This document shows positions 10,723 through 21,660 of a stretch of 64,000 nucleotides of DNA, one piece after another (position 1 is the stretch's first letter; each line of letters opens with the position of its first letter). Under the pieces are notes generated by a model. It ran no database searches and was not told where the DNA came from. It saw nothing but the letters and a program-made list of their open reading frames with translations. The translations under genes were made by a program, and so were the position numbers. The stretch is taken from assembly GCA_023078685.1 (NCBI GenBank), contig JALGAS010000004.1, positions 1,054,001 through 1,118,000 on the forward strand, read 5' to 3'. Source of the stretch: Neopestalotiopsis rosae (taxonomy: Eukaryota; Ascomycota; Sordariomycetes; Amphisphaeriales; Sporocadaceae).

Positions 10723-11378
10723 TATGGTATTATTATAATAAAAACCTGCTGCTTTATTAGTACTGAAAACGCGAGAAAACTTTTTTCGAAAGCATACCTT
10801 ATAAAGAACTTTTGCGCGCAAAAATAGAAGTATCCGTAAATGGTGCGGAAAGAAAAAACGAAATAAAGATTTTATAGCTATTTAGTCTGCTTTGCGAAAA
10901 TTCGGAAGAATTAAGACTGGGAAAGAGCTGCAGGGCTTTGGATTGTGCAAGCGCTGGACAATCGCCGGTCGAGAAAGAGCTCCAAACCCGTCGATTGTGC
11001 AAGAACTGAACAATTGTGAAAAGAGAAAGAGCCATAAAAATCAATTAGCTCAGCAAAAGCTGGACAATCGTCAACTGGATAAGAGCTAAAAATCATCAAC
11101 TCAGTGAAAGCTGCAACTATGAGTTAACTGAATCACAGCACACAAACCACGTGGAATACCATTGTTCCCCTCCGATATCCAAGGGGGAAAACAGTCTACC
11201 AAAATATAATGAATGAATTATATAACAGATTCTTTTCGCTCGATCATCCAGGTAGACATTCATGAAGCAAAAGAACACACTTATGCGTAATTCTTGCGTA
11301 TAAAAATATATAGCAACATGGAGGATGCTATGGAATTTGCTGCATGTAATCAGTATTCACAGCAGGAAAAGCTACATA
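10723..11378. other. AT-rich intergenic region holding a minisatellite
   Basis: The promoter side of the F-box gene and the 3' flank of the deacetylase gene. It is AT-rich and contains the degenerate tandem repeat listed separately. No gene is supported. Confidence 0.45.
10921..11100. repeat. Degenerate 52-bp tandem repeat (minisatellite)
   Basis: The word GAAAGAGC recurs at 10921, 10973 and 11025, exactly 52 bp apart. GATTGTGCAAG occurs at 10941 and 10993, again 52 bp apart. CTGGACAATCG at 10953 is matched by a variant at 11005 and again near 11060. That gives about two and a half diverged copies, followed by a looser remnant to about 11100. It is too short and too diverged to assign to a known element. 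Confidence 0.65.
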
Positions 11379-12537
11379 TTAAGCCAAGAACCCTTGCCGG
11401 TACGGGTAGTTCTTCTTGAAGGCCTCTGCAATCTCAGATCTCGTTGCGACCCATACGCCTTCCTTTTGACTAATATACTCTGCAAACTGCTTTAGCGCGG
11501 CAAAGCGTCCAGGCCTGCCAATAATCCGACAGTGAAGGCCGATTGTCATCATCTTGGGCATACCCTCTTGCCCCTCCTCGTACAGCACGTCAAAGGCGTT
11601 CTTCAGGTGGACAAAGAAACCTTGAGGGTCGCGGAACCCAGAACCTGCCGTGTGGAATTTGAAGTCGTTGCAGTCGTACGAGTACGGCACCATCAAACAG
11701 CCCTTGGGGTTCGCTGAATCCTTTTCATGGTTCAGGTCGATCCAGTAGGGAACGTCGTCCGCGTACGTATCGCTCATCCACTCCAGCGTCTCGCCCATTT
11801 CCTAAGCATTTGTAAGTATAAAATGCCACCAGTAGTGTCTGTTTACGATAGCACTCACCTCGTAGACCTGTGGCACCAGGGTTCGCGAGTGCGGGCTGTT
11901 GCGACCATAGTACCAGCCTCTTGGCGCGTATCCACTCAGGCTCTTCAGCGAGGTGATGGCCTTTCGAATGTAGTCTTTCTCCTTCTCAACAGACATATCG
12001 TGATATTCGATCCATCGATAGGCACTGGCCCAATGATTAGCTCAACTTCCCGCGACCATGTATCCAAACCTCGAATACTTACTGAGATGCGATATCATGG
12101 CCTTCCTCCACACATCTCGTGACGACTTCTGGCTGCTCCTCAACGGCCTGTGCAACGGCGTACAGAGTGAACTTCATCTTGAGTGCATTGAACATTCTAA
12201 AGAGCCTCCAAAAGCCAACCCGGCTTCCATACTCGTACTCCGACTCGACATTGTAGTTGCGCTCGTTTACTCTGGGAGGCCCGCCAGGGTTCTCACGCAG
12301 GTTAGGCTCCGAGATGCCATCTCCACGCATCACGCTACGTTCACCTCCCTGAAGATTTCTGTTAACCGAGTCTGCTTGTACAGTATAGTGAGGTGTTCTT
12401 ACCTCCTCATAGTTGATCACAAATGATACGGCAATTTTGGCGTTGTTCGGCCACTTTGGGTCGAGCCCTTTCTCGCCATATCCCTTGAAGTCGCGGTCGT
12501 ACCCATAGAGGGGATGCGCATGATACACTTCAGGCAT
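11379..12537 (-). CDS. Polysaccharide deacetylase-family hydrolase (PuuE/allantoinase-like), 329 aa
   Basis: Four exons (12403-12537, 12083-12348, 11859-12024, 11379-11801) with canonical introns of 54, 58 and 57 nt give 329 residues. The sequence fits the NodB-fold carbohydrate esterase 4 superfamily, branch of bacterial PuuE: the NYEE/GGE block (IAVSFVINYEE then GGERS), GHDIASH followed by YRWIEYHDM, the RGWYYGRNSP loop, VPYSYDCND, and HCRIIGRPGR near the C-terminus. Proteins of this branch are annotated as chitin-deacetylase-like or cofactor-independent allantoinase-like C-N hydrolases. No signal peptide is present, so a cytosolic purine or amide role is more likely than cell-wall deacetylation. 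The first intron is 54 nt with no in-frame stop, so retention would keep the frame. Confidence 0.85.
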
Positions 12538-14499
12538 GATGTCACGGTGTTACACAGGGCGAGCTGAATTGAGGTTTGATAGCGATTTGGTCACGAGAAA
12601 GAAAAGCAGCAAAATGGCGAGATGCGGTGTGTTGTAGAAGATTATGATTTCTCGAATGCCAATAAGGCAGAAGTCATCGGCTGTTCCTACAACATGCGGT
12701 CATTGCCCATCAGCTCATCCTAACCGTATCTAACCGTCTGCGTGATGGTCTGATCGGACTGCGACGATGAGCGCACATCTTGCACATGACAAACCCCCGT
12801 ATTTCGGACCTTTCACCTGTCTCTAGCGTGCGGATGAATGCTCCGTCAAGGTCTGCATGCCTGATGCACGGCAACGAGACCTCATTCGATGGACCTCCGC
12901 ACCTGGAGGCCCGATAGCGATGCGGTGCCGGCAACAAGTGATCGACATTGGTCGGGGGGGGCCCGATGTTGCTGGACGGGCAGCGGGCATCCGACGGTGG
13001 CTCCGTCTCTTTCGTCGGTCTCTGCCGATGGAGAGGGGAAAGCACTGGGGCCTCAATTACTCTGATTCGCTCTTCCAGTGATTGGCTCTCTGTGAGTATG
13101 CTCTTGTCTATACGATTTCCTATTCCGGATAATATGATCGCTATAAATCATGGTGTTGTGCCCGGCACTAATGATTGTACGTAGAGCATGTTTGGTGGTG
13201 ACAAATGGTGGACAAATGCGGGGCGGCAGTTCAGCATCATTAGCGCATAGTCTTGGTTCTGAGGCTGGGAATTCACCTGTTTCTCAGCGAGTGAAGATTT
13301 TGGTATTGTAACTCATTGAGATCAAGTCGAGCTAAATATTGATAGCTAGGTACCAAGTAGGAATTTTGAGTGCTAGCATTTGACTAGCCTTTAAGTCATA
13401 AGACAAGCCCAAGCAAAAACAGGCCTCCCTTCTTGCTCACACCTCGGCGGATGCGCGATTGTCAAATAGTCCATCTTCTTATGTTTGCAGCCATGACGTG
13501 TCTTCGTACAAGTCTTGGCAAAACATTAAACTGGCCATGCTTGCCGTACCAATGCATTGCCTGTGTGGAAAGGTGACGGGAATTTCGCCGGCTAGCGTAT
13601 ATTTTTTGGTGGTCATCTACCTAATCTACTCATCGGTGCTGTCAGGGCGTATACCGTTCTACAGAGTACATGGGCGCAGAGAAGCCATTTGACGAAGAAT
13701 ATCATTGAGACAGACCTGAAAATGAATAGAGAGAATGAGGAAGCAGATTTTTTTTTCTGAATTTGATGTGCTTCTAAAATGATGTCATCCTTCAACATGT
13801 GGTGGTTTAACGTAATGGCATACCGGATTGATCACCCGTATCCCATAGGCGACGTCTCTGCTTGTCCTTGGCTTGGCGAACATTATACTTCGAACTGCCC
13901 CAAAAATGTCTGGCTCGCAAACACAATCACCCCCGAAAGACCGCTTATTAATGCAAAGTGTCTCCACATTGTACGCCAGAATTACCGACACTAGGTGCTA
14001 GAACCCGCTATAGGCCTTTGACCCCAGGTGATCGGCAGTTCGTACCTTGCTAATACTGTTGCCATGACTCCAAAATTCATATTGCTTGAATTCGCCTTGT
14101 CGAGGCAGGGTCATGATCTGAGAGTTTAGGATTTGAATATCCAATGAGTGCATTTCTTTACCGAAACCGACTCCGCATGGAATGTTGTGGTTGGGCTGTC
14201 GCTAACATTCCGAACCACCGAGCTCCTTAGTGATGCTTCACACAGGGGCCGTAATACGAGCGCATTGCTACGATACACCCTACAGAAATTCGCCCCGTGC
14301 CGTGCATGACTGCTTCTTGAGCCCGACATGATGTCCGGCCGCCCATACGATCGAGAACGGGGAACGGGAGCGGAGAAATGATCAATCGTAAACCAATGGT
14401 TCCGCGGAGTAAAAAAAAGTATATATATACCAATAATCCTACAAGCATGTCGCGTTTTTGTGACGTATATCTATCTATACACATCTTCTTCATGCAGTC
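12538..14499. other. Intergenic region upstream of deacetylase and P450
   Basis: Nearly 2 kb between divergent genes. It includes a GC-rich patch with a G run at about 12954-12960 and AT-rich DNA further right. No open frame shows recognisable protein sequence. No RNA gene was found. Confidence 0.45.
14420..14429 (+). promoter_or_regulatory. TATA-like element before the P450 gene
   Basis: TATATATATA lies about 70-80 nt upstream of the P450 ATG at 14500, directly after an A run. The position fits a TATA box, but it could equally be a simple-sequence tract. Confidence 0.35.
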
Positions 14500-16233
14500 A
14501 TGTCTGTCCAATTAATCATACTTGCCATCGTGGGAGTCATCATACTCCAGCTGCTTCGCCCGCTAATAACCCCACTGCGATCTGTCGGCGGGCCATTCTT
14601 GGCGCGCTTCACTGATCTCTGGTATGCCTAGCGTATACAAGTTAGCCGATTCGAGTTTAATAATCTTAAGCTGCATCAGAAACATAGTAACACTTATCCA
14701 TAATTGGCCGCGATAAAAATGGCACCATTTTACTAACAGCTCTCAAGGCGAAATTATCCGCTACGGACCAAATCGATTCAGTTTCAACGATCCAAAGGCT
14801 TTAAAAATCATCTATGGTCCTGGTTCGCAGTTCCGCAAATCGGACTGGTATGACGGAAACAATGTGCCCAAGCCAATGGCCTATAAGAAGTGGAACATAT
14901 TCACGACAACGGATCCAAAACAACACTCCGAGCAGCGCAAGCCGTTTACCAATACGTACTCGATAACATCCCTAGTATCCTTTAAGCCCTACGTCGACGA
15001 GTGCGCCGATCTCTTTAAGCAGCGGTTAACCGAGGTCGCCGGCACGACGGTACCCATTAATTTCGGCCATTGGCTGCAGTGCTACGCCTTTGACGTGATC
15101 GGCGACATCACCTTTGGCGAGCGCTTCGGTTTCCTCGACAGCGGCCGCGACATTGGCGGCGTCATATCGGCCCTCGACGACTTCTTCGACTACGCCGCCA
15201 CCATTGGCGTCTATCCCCGGCTGCACCCCATCATATTCAAGCTGCAGACCATGCTCGCGGGCGAAAACGGCACGGGCTTCAACTACATCAACAACTTTAC
15301 CCAGTCCCAGATCACCAAGTTCCGCGACGATCCCAAGTCCTCGGAAAAGGCCGCTCTGCAGGACGAGGGCTCCATGGAGACGATGCTGGCAAAGTTCTTT
15401 CGACGCAACCAAGAGGACCACAAGCGCTTCACCTCGTACCACACCTTTGTCGGCTGCGCGCAAAACGTCGGCGCCGGGTCCGACACCACGGCCATTAGTC
15501 TGTCGGCCACCTTCTATTATCTCTTAAAGAACCCCTCGACCCTACAAAGGCTCCGCGAGGAGATCCTGACTAAGGCGGAGCAGGGCCAGCTGTCGGAGAA
15601 GCCGACGTTTAAGGAGACTTTGGATATGCCGTATCTGCAGGCCGTGATTAAGGAAGCTCTGCGACTGCATCCGGCTACCGGTCTGCCACTAGAGCGTATC
15701 GTCCCCGAAGGCGGCGCCACGATTTCTGGACGCTTCTTCCCAGCAGGGGTGAGTTGATATATTTCTCCATTGTTTGTACAAATCCGATTATGGACTTGCG
15801 CTAAGTAACATGAACATCTAGACCATTGTCGGTGTCAATACGTGGGTCGAGCACCGCAACTCTAGCATTTGGGGCGATGATGCAAACGAGTTTAGGCCAG
15901 AAAGATGGCTCATTAATGATTCCGAGAAGCTTTCGTTCATGAACCGTTATTGGATTCCGGTACGACCTCTCCTTGCCAGTATCCTGATTCTGGGTTGAAA
16001 AATTGTAGCGCTGATCAAGACTGACATTCATTCAACAGTTTGGCGTTGGATCTCGCGTGTGCATTGGCAAGAACATTTCACTACTTGAAATGCAGAAGCT
16101 CATTCCGAGGGTCATTCGAAAGTTTGAATTGGAGATTGATGGGTCCAGAGACAAGACCTGGAGCACAAGGAACCGCTGGTTTGTTAAGCCGCACGACTTT
16201 CGGGTTCAGGTCTCTGTGAGAAAGGCGGAATAG
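14500..16233 (+). pseudogene. Cytochrome P450 (pisatin-demethylase-like) with one in-frame stop codon
   Basis: Exons 14500-14686, 14748-15748, 15822-15959 and 16039-16233 join to 507 codons, normal for a microsomal P450. All landmarks are present: an N-terminal membrane anchor rich in I, V and L, a PFLARFTDLWY hinge, the I-helix VGAGSDTTA near residue 303, ExxR in KEALRLHP near 364, and the heme loop FGVGSRVCIG with Cys450. Codon 44 is TAG (14629-14631). It lies just after DLWY and before RFEFNNLKLHQKH, a segment conserved in this P450 group, so it is inside real coding sequence. An annotation pipeline could hide the stop by splicing 14622-14739, which keeps frame but deletes about 40 conserved residues. 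Downstream translation from 14864 would lack the membrane anchor. It is either a recent pseudogene or a strain-specific null allele. Confidence 0.75.
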
Positions 16234-16671
16234 GTGCATGTCATTTAAGTAGTGGACTCATGGTGGGTTGTTGTAGCGATACAGTACTTTGCATTTGATC
16301 TTCACCTTTGTGCACTGGATTATAACACAATCATAACGCGAATGAAGGGAACAAGGAGAATGAACGTTGGAAAACAAAAATCGACATAAGTTGAGGCCAA
16401 CTTTCCGTACACTCGTGTGAAATCCTTTGTGAAGATGCCTCGTTCGTGTGGACTTCACGATACAGTTTAGGCACGACACACCATAAGTTGTCTTTTTCAG
16501 ATGTGATGACTCATGAGGACTCTGAACCATTTTCAGCTTTTCACGCTATGAATCTCATCGGTTGGGAGTCGACGAGCAGCGCGCCTAGCTATCAACCATG
16601 GTGGAGCCTAGTGACTTTCGCTCGTCGCCTGCCCTAGGAATGGAGTGTCTATTACTCACCATTTTGTCCCA
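16234..16671. other. Intergenic between P450 and tRNA-Glu
   Basis: The P450 3' flank and tRNA upstream region. No coding frame is supported. Confidence 0.4.
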
Positions 16672-16761
16672 TCCGAATTGGTGTAACGGTCAACATTTCG
16701 CGTTTTCAAGAGAACTCTCTTCAAAACCGCGGAGCTCGGGGTTCGATTCCCCGATTCGGAG
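16672..16761 (+). tRNA. tRNA-Glu (anticodon TTC) with an 18-nt intron
   Basis: A full cloverleaf can be drawn. The acceptor 5' strand TCCGAAT (16672-16678) pairs perfectly with ATTCGGA (16754-16760), and discriminator G is at 16761. The D arm is GTGT/ACAT. The anticodon stem is TCGCG/CGCGG with loop TT-TTC-A, placing the anticodon at 16705-16707. The T arm is CGGGG-TTCGATT-CCCCG. An 18-nt intron (16709-16726) interrupts the loop one base 3' of the anticodon, the standard nuclear position. A T5 run at 16765-16769 is a good RNA polymerase III terminator. The TCC...GGAG ends agree with glutamate identity. Confidence 0.9.
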
Positions 16762-17274
16762 TGATATTTTTGTAATTTCCGTACATTTTTGCTGCTTTTG
16801 CCGACACACTTTGAAGCTATCTCTGGGCCCCAGGAAAATCCAATTGAATAGGCTACAGCGTCAACGCTGCAGGCATCAAGTGGTAAATTTTTCTCTCCGA
16901 AAGCAAAGTTGTAGGTATCCAATCGTCCGAGACAATAGAGTAGCGGTTCAATTATCGTCAGATGTGTTGAAGTCCAAGTGATTCAAGTAAATGCAAATGC
17001 AGTATAGCATACTCTTGACCCGGATGCTGGTTATTGGAGTTTGCTAAGGTAAATTACTTATCCGGACAGAGTGTATCGGCCCGGGACTGTTGGTGTATTA
17101 GCGCCATTGGCATCTCGGAGGCTCTGACCGAGACGAATGCTCGCAAGCCACGACCGAGGTAGTGTTGCGTCGCCATCTGCCTCCGCCTTGGGTCATGAGG
17201 ATAAATAAAACTCAGCATGTGTGGTTGGCGGCGAGTATTCGATATATCATCAAGTCCGCAAAAAAGAAATAACT
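16762..17274. other. Intergenic between tRNA-Glu and HpcH aldolase
   Basis: About 500 bp with no supported gene. It should hold the promoter of the aldolase gene. Confidence 0.4.
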
Positions 17275-18217
17275 ATGCCCGTTGCACATAATAACTTGCT
17301 GCTCAAGGCAGCTTCCAAGCAGCTCTGCAAGGTTCGTCGCTATAAACTGTGCCCGCCGACGCTGGATATAGAACACCAGATACTAATTGGCGTGTGTCTA
17401 GGCTTTTGGCATTAGGCTCGTCAAAGACACACAGATCGTCCAATTAGCCAAGAATGCTTCTTTTGATGCCCTATTCATTGACCTAGAGCATTCGACCCTC
17501 TCCCTGGAAGATGCCGGCGGCCTTTGCCGTACCGGCTTGCAGCTTGGCATCACTCCGTTTGTGCGAGTGCCGTGGAAGTGTGGGGATGGGTTCGTTCAGC
17601 GTGTGCTAGATGCCGGCGCCATGGGTGTTGTGTTCCCGCATATACAATCACAAAGTCAGTTGCCCCAGCAAAGGTCCAAGGAAGAAACCACTCGATTTAC
17701 TGACCATTATATCCCAGGTGATGCCGAGCAAGCAGTTGCAATCTCCAAGTACCCGCCCTTCGGAAGACGATCAATGACACAATCTTTACCAACGTTTGGA
17801 CTCCGAAAAACGCCAGTCAGTACCATCGTGGCCGAAAGCAACGCCGAATTGTCGTCGGTCCTCTTGATGGTCGAGACAAGAGAATGCGTAGCCAATATTG
17901 ACGCCATTGCATCGGTAAAAGGCGTCGATGTGCTTCTGGTCGGCTCGAATGATCTGTCTGTGGAGCTGGGAGTGCCCGGGGAGTACAAGAGTAGCGAGTT
18001 CCAGTCGGCATTGGAGAAAATCAGCCAAGCTTGTAAACAGCACGGAAAAATCCTCGGTTTTGCAGGTGTGTACGAGAATCGTGAGCTGCAGGAATGGGTC
18101 ATCAAGAAGCTGGGAGCTGCCTTCATTCTTGGGCAACAGGATTCTGGGCTTCTGGCTAGAGCGTCCGTCGAAGTTGTCGATGCATTGACGGCGATCGAGG
18201 GGCAGGCGACGGAGTAA
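17275..18217 (+). CDS. HpcH/HpaI-family class II (metal) aldolase, 269 aa
   Basis: Three exons (17275-17331, 17402-17654, 17718-18217) give 269 residues. The fold is the phosphoenolpyruvate/pyruvate-domain aldolase family of HpcH/HpaI, which cleave 2-keto-3-deoxy acids or 4-hydroxy-2-oxo acids to pyruvate and an aldehyde. Visible family blocks are FIDLEHSTLS near residue 40, PFVRVPW, DAGAMGVVFPHI, KYPPFGRRS, the metal-binding glutamate in LLMVET and the metal-binding aspartate in LLVGSNDLS. The second intron (63 nt, GTCAGT...CAG) has no in-frame stop, and its removal restores the typical HIQSQSDAEQAV join. The gene lies beside a same-strand Zn2Cys6 regulator and a permease, which suggests a small catabolic unit. 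The substrate is unknown. Confidence 0.88.
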
Positions 18218-18695
18218 AAGATGACTGTTGGCTCACTCCCATTTGTAGATGCGTTATCCAAAGTGACGCGAGTACATCAAGTTCCTGTCTTTTGCGATTG
18301 TTATCATAGGTTTTGCAAATACGTAAGAAGAGAATATCGCTCTGAATAACGTGATTTACAACACGAATGCACTATGAGCCTGAGCTCTGATAGACCTGGC
18401 TAGTGGATGTCGCTAGGGCTTTTGGCGCTGTCTGTTAACTAGCTGGCCTCCAATGCACCTAACTCAGGTGCTAGCATTCCGACTCAGCGTTGTAAAAGAC
18501 CAGCCTGTATTGGACCATGGGGCCCCAGTTAGAGTGCAGAACCAAGCTATCCACTGTCGCACGGCGCAAAGTCAAATCCATTGATCTTCCTCAATACAAC
18601 TGGACCATGACCTGTCTCTGAACATACTTGAACATAGGGACTGTGTTGAACTGCCATATTTCTTCCTTGGACCTCCAGATGAAACTGCCGAGAAG
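18218..18695. other. Intergenic, promoter of the Zn2Cys6 regulator
   Basis: 478 bp between same-strand genes. No coding or RNA feature is supported. Confidence 0.4.
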
Positions 18696-21265
18696 ATGAG
18701 CTCGTCGCGGGTCCATGCCGAGCCTGGCGCTCCGGTATCGTCGCGCCCAAAGAAAACAAACCACGCGTGCCGACGATGTCGAGAGCGCAAGGTCAAATGC
18801 TCCAGCGACCACCCGTGTCGAGCCTGCGTCAACCGCCGCGAGGATTGCGTCTTCGAGCATGAGGACAAGAAGGTCACCGTTTCAGAGAGGTAACACATAG
18901 AAAATAACGACTGCTATCTCGTAGCTAACAGTGTACGGCAGGTATCTAGCCGAGTTGAAGAGGCGATCTGGCGAAGATGGCGAAACATCACGCTCCAAAC
19001 GCACTCGTGAGTTGTAACTACACGAATTTGTCGTCTTGATACTACACTTGAGCATAGCTGACTTCCAAAGGTCATGCTCCAGTAGAAGAAACTGGCGGAA
19101 CGCTGCCAAGAGACCCAGCAGGTTTTGTGCACGGGCCTGGACAACCTGAAGACCTCACTGGAGATGCTCACACTGGTAGCAAGAGCTCTGAATCCGTACC
19201 CGCTATCATAAATCCCTTGGCTAGCGGTCTGGCTGAGTTTGTGACGGATAATAACGGCAGAAGATGTATGTACACTCCCGGCCTGGACATAATTCAGTCT
19301 CGTTGACCTCATAGCAGGCTTTCTGGGTCCTTCCTCGACTTGGGCGTATAGTCAACAGGTCATGCACATGATCAAGCGACATTTACCCAACGGAGAAACA
19401 ATGCAAGTCCCTTTCAACCCAGACGGATCCGCCTTTGTCATCGAATCTCCGACTATCACACCCGTGGGCCCTCTGACTATGCAGCAACTACCGTCGCTTG
19501 ATTTGAGCTTGTACCTGGTGAACACAGTCAAGTTTCGTCTGGGTCAGCTTTACCACGTGTTTGACGAGCAGACCTTTATACCGAAGCTATATGACTTCTA
19601 TTCTAAAGGCGGCCCAAGCCGAGAGCCTCCGCTCGAGGATAGGCTTTGGTTCGTACAATACCTAACAGTCATGGGCATCGGCCATGCTTTACTTTATGAA
19701 TTTATTGAGGAGAAGCCAGCAGGTTTCGTCCTTATCGCCAGAGCTCTGGAGCTTCTACCAGATATAATTTATCTATACAAAGATCCTCTGTTATCAATCG
19801 AGATCCTCTGCGGTCTCGCACTGTATCTTCAGTGTATCGACCACCGCAACAGCGCCTATGGACATGTGAGTGCCGAAGAAGGGCGGGAACAGTCTCTAGA
19901 AGCTGACTGGTCACAGATAGGTCTGGCCCTGCGCCTTTCTCTTAGTAAAGGATTGCATCGCGAGATGGAATCAGTTGATATGAATAACTCTGAAACCCAG
20001 AGACGCCATGCCATTTGGTGGACTGTTTACATTCTAGATAGAAAACTGTCATCTTTGATGGGGGCACCAACCTCCGTACACGACGAGGACGTTACAGCCC
20101 CTCTTCCTGCGTTGACTAATGCGCTTACCGCGAAAGGCCTGGGGGTACACGTTCGAGTGTCTAGACTACTTGCCAAGGTCGTCAACTGTAAGCCTCACAA
20201 GCCATTATCCATTGACACTTGCTGATTTGATGCATGGTAAGCTATATACGGTGTGGATGGGAAAGTTGGCCCATCATTTCTTAGAAACATGCAGACGGTG
20301 CTGCGAAGTATGGCAGCACTTGTTCCCCAACTGGAACGAGCATTCGAAATCAGGCTTGACGGCTCCCGGCCAATATCGCGTGTTGCTGCAACACTCAACC
20401 TTTACTACCACCAGGTACCCTCGCCCCTCTGCACAGCTTTGTTCAAAAGACCCGAGCGTTGACTGATGGACCACGAAAAAAGTGTATCGTGCTTGCGACG
20501 CGACCACTTCTGATGTGTCTTCTGAGAAACTTTCTGGAACAAAGAAGCGCAGGAAAAGTTTCACGGAAGGAGATTACAGAGCCCATTAAGGCGCTTCTCA
20601 AAGCCTCACGGGAATCAGCAACAAAGTCTCTCGCTATTCTAGCTGTACTGCAGTCTCAACAGCTTCTAGGTTGGTGTCACTGAAATATGTGCTTATTCCA
20701 GCTAGCTCATACAAGTGCGTTAGATGTGTTTGTGCCGTTTGACCTGGAGAGCACGTTCGCTTGCGCATTCGTTCTATCTCTCATGTCAACGCTGCCATCG
20801 GTTCCTGCACAGGACATATTTTATGTGGACAAAAGTTTTGCAATCCTCAACTACATGATACAAAGAGGGAACCGCGTCGCCGAGTACCGGAAAGGCGAAT
20901 TGGAGAATCTGTTCGGCTTTCTAGAAGCGTTGCGCAACAGTATTGAGCAGGTGGATCATGTGGACCATGGCGACAACACCATCGAGTCTGCCCAGACGTC
21001 TGAGCTCACTGCCACGAGAACAGACAGTGCATCATTTCACCCGTCTGGGCCAGGTACAGACTCGCTACAGAGCACTTTGGCACCCCTCAACGGACTTTCC
21101 CCAGATACCATGCTCTCTATCGCAGGTCTTCTCGATTGGCAGCCACCTCAGGATGATTTTCTTAAGTATCCATCCTCTTCGGACTGGCTATGGGCGGAAC
21201 CTCATGATCTACACTATTCAGCTGAGACAGGAAGCAATGCGGGAGAGGACAGTCGTCCCTATTGA
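18696..21265 (+). CDS. Zn2Cys6 transcription factor with fungal-specific TF domain, 748 aa
   Basis: Seven exons are inferred: 18696-18889, 18942-19006, 19071-19267, 19317-20187, 20242-20414, 20483-20669, 20706-21265. Their sum is 749 codons. The binuclear zinc cluster has cysteines at 25, 28, 35, 41, 44 and 51 (C-x2-C-x6-C-x5-C-x2-C-x6-C), the DNA-binding domain of Gal4-type regulators. A basic linker follows, then FLGPSSTWAY, the usual entry to the fungal-specific middle homology region, which contains RRHAIWWTVYILDRKLSSLMG. The fourth exon can begin at 19317 or 19320 because the acceptor is a NAGNAG. The last intron is ambiguous: 20670-20705 or 20674-20715, both unusually short and both in frame. 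It sits between an aldolase and a permease and may regulate them. This is inference from position. Confidence 0.87.
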
Positions 21266-21660
21266 TATTTACCCGACGAATCTATCAATGCAGACCATCA
21301 CAAAAAGCGAATGGTCTTAATCCCTTGATCTTGGCCTCGGTTATTGAGTCAATACCCTAGCTCTAGAAGCGCTCGGTGACCATCGCCGAAGCCAAGAGTT
21401 GTGTCAATTCTATGACGATTTATCCCTGAGCACTATACTATCCCAGATAAGAAGATTCGGTCGTGTTTTCCGAGCTTCATGGCTTCGGTGACCCACTCCG
21501 AACTAGCATGGATTGGTTACTGATAACGACGTTGTATAGTCCTGGTGACACCAGCCACGCTAAGGATTATATCTATGGTTTGGACCACCAGCCCGTCCTA
21601 TGTGCCAACCTAAAGACTCACTACAGCCACTCAAATTACATCAGATTCACTTCTTTCGAA
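21266..21660. other. Intergenic, promoter of the permease
   Basis: 395 bp between same-strand genes, with no supported feature. Confidence 0.4.

Noticed and set aside
14622..14739. A long first intron in the P450 gene that removes the TAG and keeps the frame
   Set aside because: It would delete the conserved RFEFNNLKLHQKH segment and join DLC to SQGEII, which does not fit P450 family sequence; the 61-nt intron 14687-14747 gives the expected join.
15026..15463. 145-residue antisense frame inside the P450 gene
   Set aside because: Shadow of GC-rich P450 coding sequence; no independent start context or domain.
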